Source: Varroa destructor
Lineage: Eukaryota > Arthropoda > Arachnida > Mesostigmata > Varroidae
DNA: 64,000 bases
Direction of reading: 5' to 3'
NCBI RefSeq assembly: GCF_002443255.2
Contig: NW_019211455.1
Span: 3,281,223-3,345,222, forward strand
The position numbers were made by a program, and so were the translations under genes. Numbering within the stretch: position 1 is the stretch's first letter; each line of letters opens with the position of its first letter. This document shows positions 53,501-64,000 of this stretch, one piece after another. Under the pieces are notes generated by a model. The model saw nothing but the letters and a program-made list of their open reading frames with translations. It made no database searches and was not told the DNA's origin.

Positions 53501-56458
53501 GTCAACGCCTGAGTAAACAACTTTGACATAGGCATTCGTTTCTTCCTAGTATTTTATTTCAGGCTGTTTTTTAGAATCATGCGCTGTCCCGGTATGCTAT
53601 TGAAAGTTTTTAGCTGAGCTTAGAAACATGATACTTAGGTTGCGTAAACTTCAATATGGACATAGCTCAACTTTCTTAAATATTCATTGTTTACATATTC
53701 CTGCCATTGTGTGTTGCTGCTTTATTGTACATATAATATTATACATGATGTTAGGTGGTTGCTGAAAACTAGAACTCGTGCTATAATGCAGGTGATAATA
53801 CTTTTTTACTGTTCCTTTTGATCGGCTGGAAATTGACTCGGCTTGTTAAGTCTACAATATCATTTGTTGATTATTACTATTGATTAATATAATGCCATAG
53901 TCATATGGTAACTACAAATTATGAGCACAACAGGTATCGCTTGGTGACGTCAACGTTTCCAATATTTAATATACGTGTAGCCAGCCTTCTCCGGTAGTTG
54001 TTATTTCTTAGACCAGCGTAGAAATACGAACAATTCAGTTACAGTGGATGCGAAGGTGGAGCAACAGTGAAATCGCGCATGATGCCTTAACGATTACCTT
54101 CTGCACGCAACAATTGACAACACAATGACCGACGACACGCGCTATCGAGCTAGCGTCCAAGGTCGATCATCAGAACTGAAATTCGCTATACTCTAAAAGT
54201 GAGCTAGAAAAAAGCTGCGCTGATTCTCTGTGGAACTTTGCAGCTCGTTCTAGTGCGAGCTTCAACCACTGCGTCGACTACTATGAACAGTAACCTGCAA
54301 CAGTTGTATATTTTTGCATATATTTGTGTTACACCTAATAATGAAAAATAGTATGGATAAGGGTACTTATAGGCGTTCAGAGGATTTAATATAATACTTC
54401 AATTAAGTACTAATCATCATTTTTTTTTGTCATATCACTAAATTGTTAAAAACTCGTATACAGATTTATAGCTGGTTATTTCATCTAGAATTAGGGAACT
54501 TTCTGTAAATATTTGAGATATTGTTTGAAGGGTCAGTAAACCCGCGTTATTGTTCTAGACTAGATTATAGGTTCGTTGCTCTTTGGCCAAATATATAGGA
54601 GGCCTTATCGGATATAGGAAACTCGATGCAAATTAAATTAGCATATATATATTCTTGCCATCACATATGTGCTCACCAAGTAAAATGACAACTCTCGCAA
54701 AACAGAACTTATGTAAACTTTAGCAAACTACACAGAATACACATTTCTACGATCTTCAATGCAACTAATTATTCAACACATTCGAAATTAGTTTATGTAA
54801 AGTTCGGCTACCGATTATAACATTCATTCAAATCGAAAATTCGTTTGTAAACATGAACAGTAAGCAAAATGTAAAATTCTTAAAGGAGCCTGCTAGCATA
54901 TTTAGGTTCGATGCGCCTTTTTTTAGCTGTTCACACTAGAAAACTCGCCGGCTTCAGACAAAATCAAGGAGTAAGAACGAGCGCTATATAGACCTGCTTT
55001 TTTTAGCGGAAGGAGACCGTGCCTTTCCAGACATTCAGACAAATATACGATACTGTGCACGCTTTTTTTAGTCAAAGAGTTTGATACATGGCCAAGCAGT
55101 TCAAGTTGTAACTTTTAAAGCACTCTCGCTACGTGAAGGCCAAAATTCGATTAAAAAAGATGAAAAAAATGCATATATTTTCATAGGTATTTTGATGTTA
55201 CGCCCAATACCAATCCCCTATAATACCCTTAAGATTCGTCTCGATGCACATATGTATTCCATCCACGTTCATAAGAAACAAGAAGACCTGACAATCTTTA
55301 AGGCGTTTCATGTGTCAAGAAGAATGTTAAATGTTTATAGATACAAATTTTAGATCTGGGTGAATATTCGGACGAAACGAAGGAGGTGCCATTGATCATG
55401 ACAACCATCAGGGTTTTTGGTGGACCGTTGCATACATATATAGATAGTAACTTTTCAAATTATAAACAAATAATATATATTTTTTTCAAACTATTCTAAT
55501 TATTATAACTATAACAGCGTTGAATCTATAAAATCACGCAGTAATAAAAGCGGCAACAACACGATACTATTAAAATCCATTAACAGCCATATTCGTTTCC
55601 GAAGAGCAGTTTAATAATGAAGCATGTTCAATGTCATCGTTGGCAACCTATCACCGTAACAGAAAACAATGTTCACGATAAGTTGTGTATGTTAAAGCTT
55701 TCTTGTAGTCCGAGAGTAAATATGAAGGCTAAGCTTGGTAAAGTCACTCACTTGGACATGTTGTGTATTCGGAGTAAATTTTTGAGAGATCTCAATGCCA
55801 TAATTTTTGTCATTACTAGCGCACGTGGAACTGAGTTTTTCCGTTATATATTATTTCCTTCATGTCTAAGTTAATTATTGGAGAACAAAAACAATACTAT
55901 ATATATATAGATGTATAAACCCAATTTCTTTGCCAACTTCGGCATTAAGTTACTAAATATTTAAGTCATCGACAAGTCGAATGGATAGAGTCGCAATAAA
56001 AAAAATTTATTACAGACTGCAGCGATTTCTATCTCTCTTTTATTTTACATGTAGTTACTCGCAAATACTCTATCGTTATGCCTTGTCAACGCTGTTTGAC
56101 ATCGCTCAAGGTAGTTTGCACAGGCTGCAATCATTTTCGTTTCGAAATATTTCGCCCGTACCCTTGCACGCCAATTATGGAGGCAACTGTGACCGTCGAC
56201 GCAAACTAACCTGCCTGTTTCGAACAGCGGCAACGCCGCTATTATAAGCGGCATTGTATAAAAACAGTCAACACTAACGGCGACCCCTACACGCATCAGA
56301 ATATTAGATGGTTTGAAAGGCGAGTGGCGCCTCTATGCCAGCAATGGCCTCGCTTGGTCAGCAAAAAAGAAATCTGGGTGAGCGTCCTGACTCACTAAAC
56401 TAATAAACGACAAATAATATTACATCCAACAGTCTAGTAACTCACTTCAAAAGTACTG

Positions 56459-56476
56459 CACACACACACACACACA
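56459..56476. repeat. (CA)9 microsatellite
   Basis: Read directly. Confidence 0.9.
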
Positions 56477-57734
56477 TTTATGTAGCTTCTTCCTGTGCGA
56501 CTGCGTACATCTATGGCAATCCCCGAAGCCTGTACCGCCGGACTAACCGGTCTGCTTGCGTGCCTGTCGGCCAACAGAAGGAGGCAAATTATGTTTGTGT
56601 CTGCACCGTCAGGTGACGAAGATGGGTGCCAATGCCATTCATTTACAGTCACCGTCCAATTAACACCATTAACTTCTGCGGCTACAGCCGGTGTGCTGCG
56701 ATAGCCGCTCGTTCGATGGTGTTTCTATTTTGTGAAGCTTCCATTTGGGTTACATAGCAGCATATATAAACGTTCAATAGTTAGTGTCCACACGTCACCA
56801 CAGGTTGAACGGGAAACTGAAATGAGACTAATTACGGCGATTAGCGTGCCACCACTTTATTTCTTGTTGTCACAGAAACAGGTGTCGCTGTAGTCGCAGC
56901 AACTACTCCTGATAATATACGATCATTTTCGCGCTCTGACTTATCGGCTCGACCCTGTACCACCCTAACGATATCGGGTCAACCCATCAAGTCTAGCCGC
57001 CGATGTTTCCAGACAGTAGTAAATCCAGGCAATGCAGGACAAGTCGCAAAACGACAGTTATTGTCAGCGCAGAAAAAGATACCGATTGTGTTTGTACTAT
57101 CCGGATACCATAGGAACATATGTGCCGTTCAGATCGGCTGAATTTTGGCTGTGTGTATAGCCGGTAATAAGCCGTCGTCGCATCGCCAGTCGCTCTGGAT
57201 GGCCACTTTACCATATGCAGTGTACTATATAGTAGGAGCACACAAAAAACAGGTTGTCCGATACCGCTGAAGAATTACACTGGCTTTTCGTTCGATCGAA
57301 CATAGGCGTTGCTAATACGGGGCTGATATTTCTAATTTCGAACTCAGAAGTAGAATGACTCATTTACTCGAAAGGAAAGAAAAGTCGACTGAAAAGGAGA
57401 CCACGTAAAATCAATAAGCCGTAAGCCTTATTCTTGTTTTTTTCTAACTATCTACATCAATCTCATCACATACGAGCACCAAAAACTAAATAAATAAATC
57501 CAAAAACGTACAAATCATCTGCAAATATTTTAGTAAAAACGTGGAAAGTTATGATATCCATTGATTTCGTTGGAAACCTCTGTAGTCAGTCATATATGAC
57601 TATACAATGTACTAACTACATAATAACATAGTAAATACAAGATCATAGGTGCAGACACTAACCACTGTGTGATTCACTGTCTGCATGTCATCATTAAACA
57701 AAAACAAAAAAAAAAGCAAGTACACATTTTCCCA

Positions 57735-57764
57735 GTTCACATCAAGCAAGTTCACATCAAACAT
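57735..57764. repeat. Short tandem duplication, period 15
   Basis: AGTTCACATCAAGCA is followed by AGTTCACATCAAACA, one difference. Confidence 0.85.
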
Positions 57765-59516
57765 TTGTAGATAACTTATACACATATCCAATACTGATGA
57801 ACCTTAAAGAAAAAAGGCGTAGAAACCCCTAGCTTTTTAGACTTAACTATACTTGGGTCACAGAGTAAGTTATACAGCTTCAGCTTTTCAGAGGCTTATT
57901 TTACACAACCTTTCTCTTTCAGAGAACTCACCCATAGTGTAATGTTGACGTTCTATGCCTGATGTCGCCCAGACGACTTCTAACGTAACAATGTTGTCAG
58001 CCACTCCTCATCGTCTGTTCATAACCACACTAGCGATGAAAGAAAGTGATACCGTATGCTTTGTCCTTTCTATGTTGTACTTAAGTATCACAAAGCCGCG
58101 CTTACTTGTACTCGCTCCACACCATCCTGTTCTATTGCGCCGCCATAGATCACCGTGTTCGGTGGTGTTTCTCAAGAAGACTGAGTGTCGAACTCCCGGA
58201 CTCTCTTCCCGCCCGTCCCAGAATAGATCCTTCACTCGAGCCAGCTGAGAGCGGTAACCTCTTCAAACCAGATTAGCTAGCAATCGGATAGTAACGATCA
58301 GAGACACTTTGTTGTCGACTTCGTCGCACTCCGAACGAGCGGCTTTCAATAGAAATGGGTCCGCGTTGACCAGAAGAGCTCGCCCAATACTATTTATCCA
58401 TAACATACACAGATGCAGCTAAACTTCAACGTCCGCTGGCACTGCTCGGCTGCGTGCTCAGTCAGCCCTCTTACATAGGTAGTCACAGCGGGCGTTCAGT
58501 AACCGACGGATATCAAATCTACAGCCCGGCAAAATGCATCGAATAGGACGATTTCGACACACGTTGCTTTTTGTTAAATAAGGCCTCAGTTGACGGCCAG
58601 AATATTATCGAGGCAGACAAATAAATTACCGTGATCTGGCTTTTTGTACATATGATTTAAGGAGTTTAATAACAATTACATGCGCTAGTGTAGTTTGGCA
58701 GCTAAACTTTAAAGGAATGAACCAGAGCTAATTCGGTCCAGTTGGAGCAGCACGACAGTTCCATGTTTTAATAAGGCGGACGTTTTGCAGAGACATGAAC
58801 TTCTTTTATTTGAAGGAAGTCAAATGGGCGTTTTCCTAATAAGCGCCTGATTTTCCAATCTTCTGACGACAACATCGATTTCTAAGAAGTTGACAAAATA
58901 ATGTGTGACGTATGAGCTGTGACTTCAGTTTTAGATTAAGTAATATCAAATACGATTATCATAATTTAGTTAGCTAAGAAAGAGGTTTACTTTAATCTAT
59001 TAATTGCTCGTAAACGTATCATCGTAAACATTTAATTCAATAACTATACTGGCAAATTTTAAAGTGTTCCATTATGTACCTAAGAGATAATTTTCAAAAA
59101 TAACCTAATCTATAATCTTTAACCAATCGCCGTCACCATTTCAAAGAGAGGGCACGAACGCTAGAGCTTCAACGGAATTGCTTAGAATGTGCAACGATCC
59201 ACAGAATATCTAACTGCCGATAGAAACGAATCAATTATTAGGAGGTTTTCCAAACTTTATACAATCATGTTACACTAGATGAGTAGACTATCATTCAACT
59301 CAGGTAGCTAGATATTCAGTATCCCCAATAGTCTGGCGCCACAGAGCAGCCGAGGAATGGTGCTGCCAACGCTCAGCTGACCTGTGCTCATTAATTGGTT
59401 AGTGAGTTCTATGTCTACTTTTTTAACCCAGATTAACTTAGTATTGTAATACAAACGCTACTCGATGAAAATTACTGCCTACAAGAAGTCGCTAATAAGT
59501 TGCAGCTACTTGCTGA

Positions 59517-59742
59517 ATGGCTACTTCGATGCGTATAAATGGTCTGTGTCCCACAGATGTCGCCACCATCTCGCCGGTCGCCAGCTCAGCTGGCAACCGT
59601 GTGCGTTTAAATCTCGCAGGGGAGCGAACAGCGCTTTGTTGGGAGTTGACCAGGTATCCCGCGATTCTCGCTGGAGTCGAACCAGCGCCGTCGATGACGC
59701 GTCCCAGCCGCCGCGCTAGAGCCGAGGGCGATGTGAAAACCA
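59517..59742 (+). CDS. Candidate first coding exon of the CoREST-like gene
   Basis: ATG at 59517 opens 75 codons plus one base to a donor AACCA then GTAAGT at 59742/59743. The leftover A joins GT of the next exon to give Ser, reading EGDVKT-S-GVRVGPEF, so the phase agrees, and with it the gene is an exact 405 codons. The encoded N-terminus is rich in Ala, Arg and Thr and has no family landmark; CoREST N-termini are variable. Against it, the right half looks like a tRNA-derived element on the minus strand. The true first exon may lie elsewhere. Confidence 0.35.
59635..59740 (-). mobile_element. GC-rich tRNA-like SINE fragment
   Basis: On the minus strand, CTCTAGCGCGGCGGCTGGGA (box A-like) is followed 35 bases later by CTGGTTCGACTCCAGC, containing an exact box B (GGTTCGACTCC) and a perfect T-arm of six pairs (CGCTGG/CCAGCG around a 7-base loop). 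No matching acceptor stem, so it is not an intact tRNA. Confidence 0.35.
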
Positions 59743-61384
59743 GTAAGTGCCTCAACAATGACAGATCAACGGTTATAGTGCAGGTCCGGTGTTGAACGAC
59801 TGGAAACACACCCGTTGTTTGACGATTTTCCGCTATATGACAAGAGAATCCGCTCAGTCCCAGTGAGACAGATCTAACTGTGTTCTCATCCTAGTTGTGT
59901 GTCAACGGAGCCAGTTCCAAGGGTCTGTTTGTGCGATTTCTTCTTTCTGGTGCCATTTTCAAGTCGCCTGTTTCATCGCCCATGAAGGAGTGAGGATATT
60001 CGAATCTTCCCAACCCGCGATAGCATTCTTCAGGCCAGCTCATCAATATGCGGCCGTAATTCGCGCTAGGGCTCGAGCGGCTGCCAATTTCCAGGCTCAG
60101 CAAAGTTGGGGGAAATCTCCTATTAGTGGATGTCCATAATAATTCTGTTAAGTTGTCCACACCTCAGGTTTATAATCCTCAATATTGTAGTTTCGTACTT
60201 CGTTGCGATATCGTGTGTCTTGATAAGCGCTGTTGGTCCGCTTGTTCAAAGCAAGACACAAGACCGGACAGTGCGCTGTGATCTGGCCTTGGCGACAGAC
60301 AAAAGTCACACACGAACAGTCCGCTCCCGTTAGCGATGTCTAATTTCTTCAGTTATTAGTTTTAGCATAAAAGTACTTGACCTATTATGCGGAGGTACGC
60401 GATCTCGTAGGAATTGCGGTCGTACGCTGTGTACAATTCAATGTTGATTTTCGCTGTGAATAAGAATTACCGTTTGCTTGCTCCATAGAATTGTCGCTTC
60501 GAGGGATCGTGTCGAATACTTTAACAACGACACCAAAATATTTATAGGCTTAATTGGTATAATATCTGTGTAGTTGTTTAGCAACGATTCAATGTGTAGA
60601 TAACAGGTTTCCACACAAATAAACCAGACGTCTTGATTCACAGGAATATTTGAGGAAAAATTTGAGTCTTTGATAGGGCCTTTAACTAAAGCCAGTGGAC
60701 TTGATGTATTGAATGGTATCTAATGCGTTGCGTGGTACCCAGTACAGATGGTGAGGTATTAGCCTGATCAAGCTTAGGCAGGTTCCCCGATAAACTCTGG
60801 GCCAAGTGCTATATTTATACGATAGTGCATTTCGTTCTGGTATATATTAACTAGAGCATTATTCGCATTATTATCATTATGACGGTAATGATAATTTTTT
60901 CATATGCGAGGTTCAATCATTTCAACAGTTTGGTTATGTGGATCATTATTCAATACATTTTTATTATCAAGCTTACGATTAACACAGGAGGAAAACTGTA
61001 TGGACTGGTTGATTACTGATATTCTTACGTATTTGGATAGCATACGAAGTACTTCCAAACGTGGAACTCGATGCATATATTTAGTTATATTTACGGACAG
61101 ATAATATTTGTGAGTTTTATCGGAAATATTTTCGATCGATTATTGCAATTATATATATTCACAGTCATGGGTTAGGGTTACACATGCAGGCTGCTACTAT
61201 TTCCTGGCCAATTTGCAGGAAAACTAACAGGTGCTATGTTTCTAGATATATTAAAATATTTACGTTAATAGCAGTAATACTATCATAACGGTAAGCTTAC
61301 ATAAATTATCCCAATATTCAAATAAGGTAAATGACAGGAATAATGGTCATAATCTCCTTAACTAAAATGTTGAAACTTTTGTAG
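59743..61384 (+). other. Intron before the CoREST ELM2/SANT1 exon, or upstream sequence
   Basis: Contains an unexplained 90-codon minus-strand frame (59891-60160) and a 10-bp inverted repeat with T run at 60870-60900. No further CoREST exon was recognised. Confidence 0.4.
60870..60900. repeat. Perfect 10-bp inverted repeat followed by T6
   Basis: ATTATCATTA, loop TGACGG, TAATGATAAT, then a T run. Read directly; function unknown. Confidence 0.7.
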
Positions 61385-61986
61385 GTGGTGTTCGGGTCGG
61401 GCCTGAATTCCAGGCTGAAATTCCAGCTCTTGTCCCGTACACTAATGGTTCGGAAATCCACAAAGCGGATCTACTCTTTGAACCCGACTACTCTAGTGAT
61501 GATTTTAAACCGGAAGTTAAAAAATTTCTTGGGAATCCTCATGTTCGGTGGACTAATGACGAAAAAGTTCTCTTCAAAAAATGTTTTTCAAAACACAAAA
61601 AAAAATTCCATCGTTACAAGGACCTGTTGCCAAATAAAAGTATTGTCCAACTCTTAGATTTTTACTATTCAACTAAAATTCGCGAAACACCCGACCCGCC
61701 GCTGAGTCAGGACCCGGACTATAATCCTGTGGGCAGAGGCAGTCCAAAGAAAAATGGCCGCAGTATTAAGAGCAGACCCATCATTACAAGGGTTGGTAGG
61801 ATCTTATTTAGCCGGCGAATTGATCCACCTCAAAGTGGTGACAGATTTCGTTTTACGTTAAACGAACTAGAGCAAGTTATTGAAAATGATACGGTTTCAA
61901 AGCAACTTGCTGAGCTCCAAGAGACCTCAGCGAGACTTAGTGAGGAACTCGTGCACAATAGAGTTGACAGCAAGGACCACAAACAG
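61385..61986 (+). CDS. RCOR: CoREST/RCOR-like corepressor, ELM2-start and SANT1 exon
   Basis: CoREST scaffolds the LSD1 histone demethylase and HDAC1/2 in the nucleus. The acceptor TTTTGTAG ends at 61384; the exon has 602 bp and no in-frame ATG, so it is internal. It starts GVRVGPEFQAEIPALVP, the ELM2 opening of the family (MRVGPQYQAVVPDF in RCOR1). Only about 40 residues later comes SANT1 (61543-61677): VRWTNDEKVLFKKCFSKHKK then KFHRYKDLLPNKSIVQLLDF and YYSTK, matching EWTVEDKVLFEQAFSFHGK and MLPDKSIASLVKFYYS. A basic linker follows, then an LSD1-binding-linker-like helix FTLNELEQVIENDTVSKQLA. The donor CAG then GTAGGC ends the exon in phase 0. The usual ELM2 second half (LGMLFWHKHNIEKSLADL pattern) is absent. 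Confidence 0.92.
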
Positions 61987-62182
61987 GTAGGCTCTATGCA
62001 AGAATTCTAATGCACGATTTTCGTTTAGTCGTTATCGTAGTATCTTATGTTGCGATCAATCTATTAAACGTACATCCTCGTTTTTTTGTACCGGAAATTC
62101 GTTGCAACAAGTGTGTTAACGAAGGTAATAACCACTATGAATAATTGTCTCTAACCGTTTGAGTTGTTGAAATACGCTTCAG

Positions 62183-62382
62183 GTGGAAATGTACCGTAGA
62201 CTGTGCAATAGCAGTCTTGCAGCCAATAAATGCGCGACGGGTACGCCGTGGACAGATAGCGAGCTTATACTTGCGGTGCATTCGATTCGCGTCTACGGCA
62301 AAGATTTTAAGGCGGTAGCTCGCTTAATTGGCAATAAAACAGAGGCACAAGTGAGACTCTTCTTCACCAATTACAGGGAACG
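62183..62382 (+). CDS. RCOR: CoREST/RCOR-like corepressor, SANT2 exon
   Basis: The acceptor AATACGCTTCAG ends at 62182; phase 0. [17 protein letters not shown] is followed by SANT2: [40 protein letters not shown] and FTNYRER. RCOR1 has ARWTTEEQLLAVQAIRKYGR, DFQAISDVIGNKSVVQVKNF and FVNYRRR. SANT2 contacts DNA and, with the linker before it, places LSD1 on nucleosomes. The donor GTAAAC leaves CG. Confidence 0.95.
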
Positions 62383-62776
62383 GTAAACTATTAACGTAAT
62401 TATAATTTCGATAGTTAAGGTTTGCACTTCCATGATTTGGTGCGTTTACGATAAGTCTCATCATTTATGTACTAATGCAATTGCAGGTTATCACTTAAGT
62501 TAACAATTGTATATCGTTACAGTAGAATCATGTGAACATTCTCACTGTTTACTATAAGTTATTCAAAAAGAATATTCATTTAGAAAGGTCTCAACTAGAT
62601 TGTTACATTAGCTGATTTACGCTGAATAGTTTCCGGCAGGCAGAATATTCTGCTAACGACACCACTGACGCAAATGGATTGTTACAAAGGCATAGCTACT
62701 ATATAAAACTGCAACTGAATTCAAATGTGTGGGTTGATGAGTAATTAGTTGTTCCTCCTTGTGACGTGACTTTTAG

Positions 62777-62917
62777 CTACAATCTGGAACTGATGGTTCG
62801 TCAGTTTGAGGAAGATCGCAGAAACGGCCTAATTTCTCGAGAAGGTTTTGCGCTTCTTCCAAGTCAGTCACCCGACAGCATAAGTCCCACCGGAAGTCCA
62901 GTCAAAAAGATTATTCG
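62777..62917 (+). CDS. RCOR: CoREST/RCOR-like corepressor, end of SANT2 and C-terminal tail
   Basis: The acceptor GTGACTTTTAG is followed by C completing Arg. Encodes YNLELMVRQFEEDRRNG, in line with FNIDEVLQEWEAEHG of RCOR1, and a Ser/Pro-rich tail SQSPDSISPTGSPVKKIIR. The donor is CG then GTACGT. It is too short to stand out as an ORF. Confidence 0.9.
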
Positions 62918-63608
62918 GTACGTAGCCCTATACTAAACAAAATATGCATATATGTATATATACATAACTTACCAGACTAACTTTCGTACCAATCCTAGAA
63001 TACTTGTTCTCTTGTAAAAAAAAAGACAGTCGTATTGTGATCTGTGAAGTTAGCTTACCTACAGGTACAACAAAAACACCTTAGTGTTTCTAGCATCGAG
63101 TCTTTTTTGTTATTGATTGCAGTCAATGATGGTATCGTTCTTCCTAACCTTTATGTAGACAGATGTGAAGTGTGCACTGCCATGAAAGAATTTTTTAGCC
63201 AGTTATCAGAACAGCAAAAGCCAGATAAAAGGAATTTTAGAAAAGGTTCTAAAGTCCTAAATTTATTGTTTCATAGATTTTGTATGTGACTAATAATTAT
63301 ATAGCATGCACATTTATGTAGCTATTGTTCGCCGTATCTTATTGATAAATTTTACTAATTTTCAAAATGGAAATTTATAATTATAATAAAAAATTAAAAA
63401 GAAAAAGAAAAAAAATGATCGATATCATCTTGGTTTTATCTTGAGCAAGTGGAAGCTACGATATCGACAAATAGTAATATTGACGGAAAACCTAAATCAT
63501 CATAATTTTGATTTATATTTCCTAGTGCGACATTAAAACATCGAATGATTTCAGGTAGCAGAGTAAATAGGTTTATAACGTGCCTGTCTCTTTATTATCG
63601 AATTCCAG

Positions 63609-63654
63609 GTCACCTCTGAAAAAACCGAGTATATTGTCTCGTCGTAAAGTCTAG
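63609..63654 (+). CDS. RCOR: CoREST/RCOR-like corepressor, last exon
   Basis: The acceptor CGAATTCCAG ends at 63608; G completes CGG (Arg) and the frame reads SPLKKPSILSRRKV then TAG at 63652-63654. The exon was chosen because phase, acceptor and a basic continuation of the tail agree. Competing acceptors near 63064, 63091 and 63120 give an immediate stop or poorer splice sites. Confidence 0.65.
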
Positions 63655-63660
63655 ATTAAA
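63655..63660 (+). terminator. ATTAAA poly(A) signal candidate for CoREST
   Basis: ATTAAA directly follows the stop codon. A very short 3' UTR would result; further signals may lie beyond the window. Confidence 0.3.
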
Positions 63661-63798
63661 TATATTTTTACACTCTAGATCAGTGGCTGCTAAGACTATT
63701 TCAGTTTTTCTTTTGCGTTTCTAAACACACATCGACCGTTTTACCATGCTGCGACTTTTGAACGATATAATTATGGTCAATTTAAACTTATAACTGAG

Positions 63799-63860
63799 AT
63801 TTGTATCCCTCGAGGCTGTCGCCGGCATTATTTGTATCCCTCGAGGCTGTCGCCGGCATT
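63799..63860. repeat. Perfect 31-bp tandem duplication
   Basis: Two identical copies, 63799-63829 and 63830-63860, starting ATTTGTATCCCTCG and ending GCCGGCATT. Confidence 0.97.
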
Positions 63861-63880
63861 TAACTGTCATTAAACTTAGA

Positions 63881-63928
63881 TAGCATTTGTCGCCTGGCCT
63901 TGATTAGCATTTGTCGCCTGGCCTTGAT
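63881..63928. repeat. Perfect 24-bp tandem duplication
   Basis: Two identical copies, 63881-63904 and 63905-63928, starting TAGCATTTGTCG and ending CTTGAT. Confidence 0.97.
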
Positions 63929-64000
63929 ACGGAAAAATGCCATAGTCTTCAAGGAAATATGGTTGACGTAGATATTCAGCTTCTCTGCTCAACTTTAGGT

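Larger units (their letters stand above)
40400..59400. other. Long gene-poor region between EML and CoREST
   Basis: About 19 kb without a defensible exon. Open frames of 100-169 codons exist (for example 42029-42538 minus, 42411-42728 plus), but they overlap on both strands in GC-richer patches near 41.5-42.6, 45.3-45.8, 47.7-48.6, 50.0-50.6 and 58.0-58.5 kb and resemble no family. The patches could be UTR exons, promoters or old transposons. If the EML coil exon is internal, the first EML exon should be sought here on the minus strand. Confidence 0.45.

Noticed and set aside
59620..59740. Functional tRNA gene on the minus strand
   Set aside because: The T-arm and box B are perfect, but the 7-base acceptor strand after the T-arm finds no partner upstream and box A is too close to box B.
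59891..60160. 89-residue minus-strand frame as a coding exon
   Set aside because: No family recognised, and a plus-strand frame of equal length overlaps it; probably part of a GC-rich repeat.
63044..63289. 81-codon frame as the last CoREST exon
   Set aside because: The natural acceptor at 63064 gives the wrong phase for this frame and the in-phase frame stops soon; the exon at 63609 fits better.
1..64000. CRISPR array, bacterial operon, prophage or biosynthetic cluster
   Set aside because: No spaced direct repeats, no dense ORFs; the genes found are intron-containing animal genes.

Overview
The window is nuclear DNA of an animal, most likely an arthropod and perhaps a mite or other chelicerate. 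The species guess is inference from protein flavour and AT-rich, intron-rich layout. Genes are sparse, introns are long and follow GT-AG rules, and there are TA, GA, CA and poly-T simple repeats and one 100-N scaffold gap (20454-20553). No bacterial or viral gene, CRISPR array or rRNA was seen.

Four protein-coding genes can be supported by reading exons and checking that splice phases agree. (1) Plus strand, 3780-5645: the last two coding exons of an E-protein bHLH transcription factor (daughterless/TCF4-TCF12 type); its 5' exons lie left of the window or were not recognised. (2) Plus strand, 18871-19427: a two-exon gene for a 103-residue single-pass membrane protein with a coiled coil; the C-terminal half resembles the cytochrome oxidase assembly factor PET117, tentatively. 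(3) Minus strand, 40075 down to 24530: a twelve-exon EML (echinoderm microtubule-associated protein-like) gene with N-terminal coiled coil, basic Ser/Gln-rich linker, HELP motif and tandem WD40 propeller, 794 residues in the model given. (4) Plus strand, 61385-63654 (possibly from 59517): a CoREST/RCOR-type corepressor with two SANT domains, whose ELM2 region looks shortened.

Between them, 5.7-18.7 kb, 19.5-24.5 kb and 40.1-59.5 kb hold no exon I can defend. They contain microsatellites, short tandem duplications, inverted repeats and several tRNA-like (box A/box B) pieces that look like old SINEs; two of these share the same spacing to a common A-rich tail.

The genes do not form an operon or cluster of known joint function. 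I found no convincing undescribed biological system; the best leads are the shortened ELM2 region of CoREST, the missing conserved blocks in the E-protein, an in-frame alternative donor in EML, an ATGA-overlapping upstream ORF in the small membrane-protein gene, and the SINE-like family.
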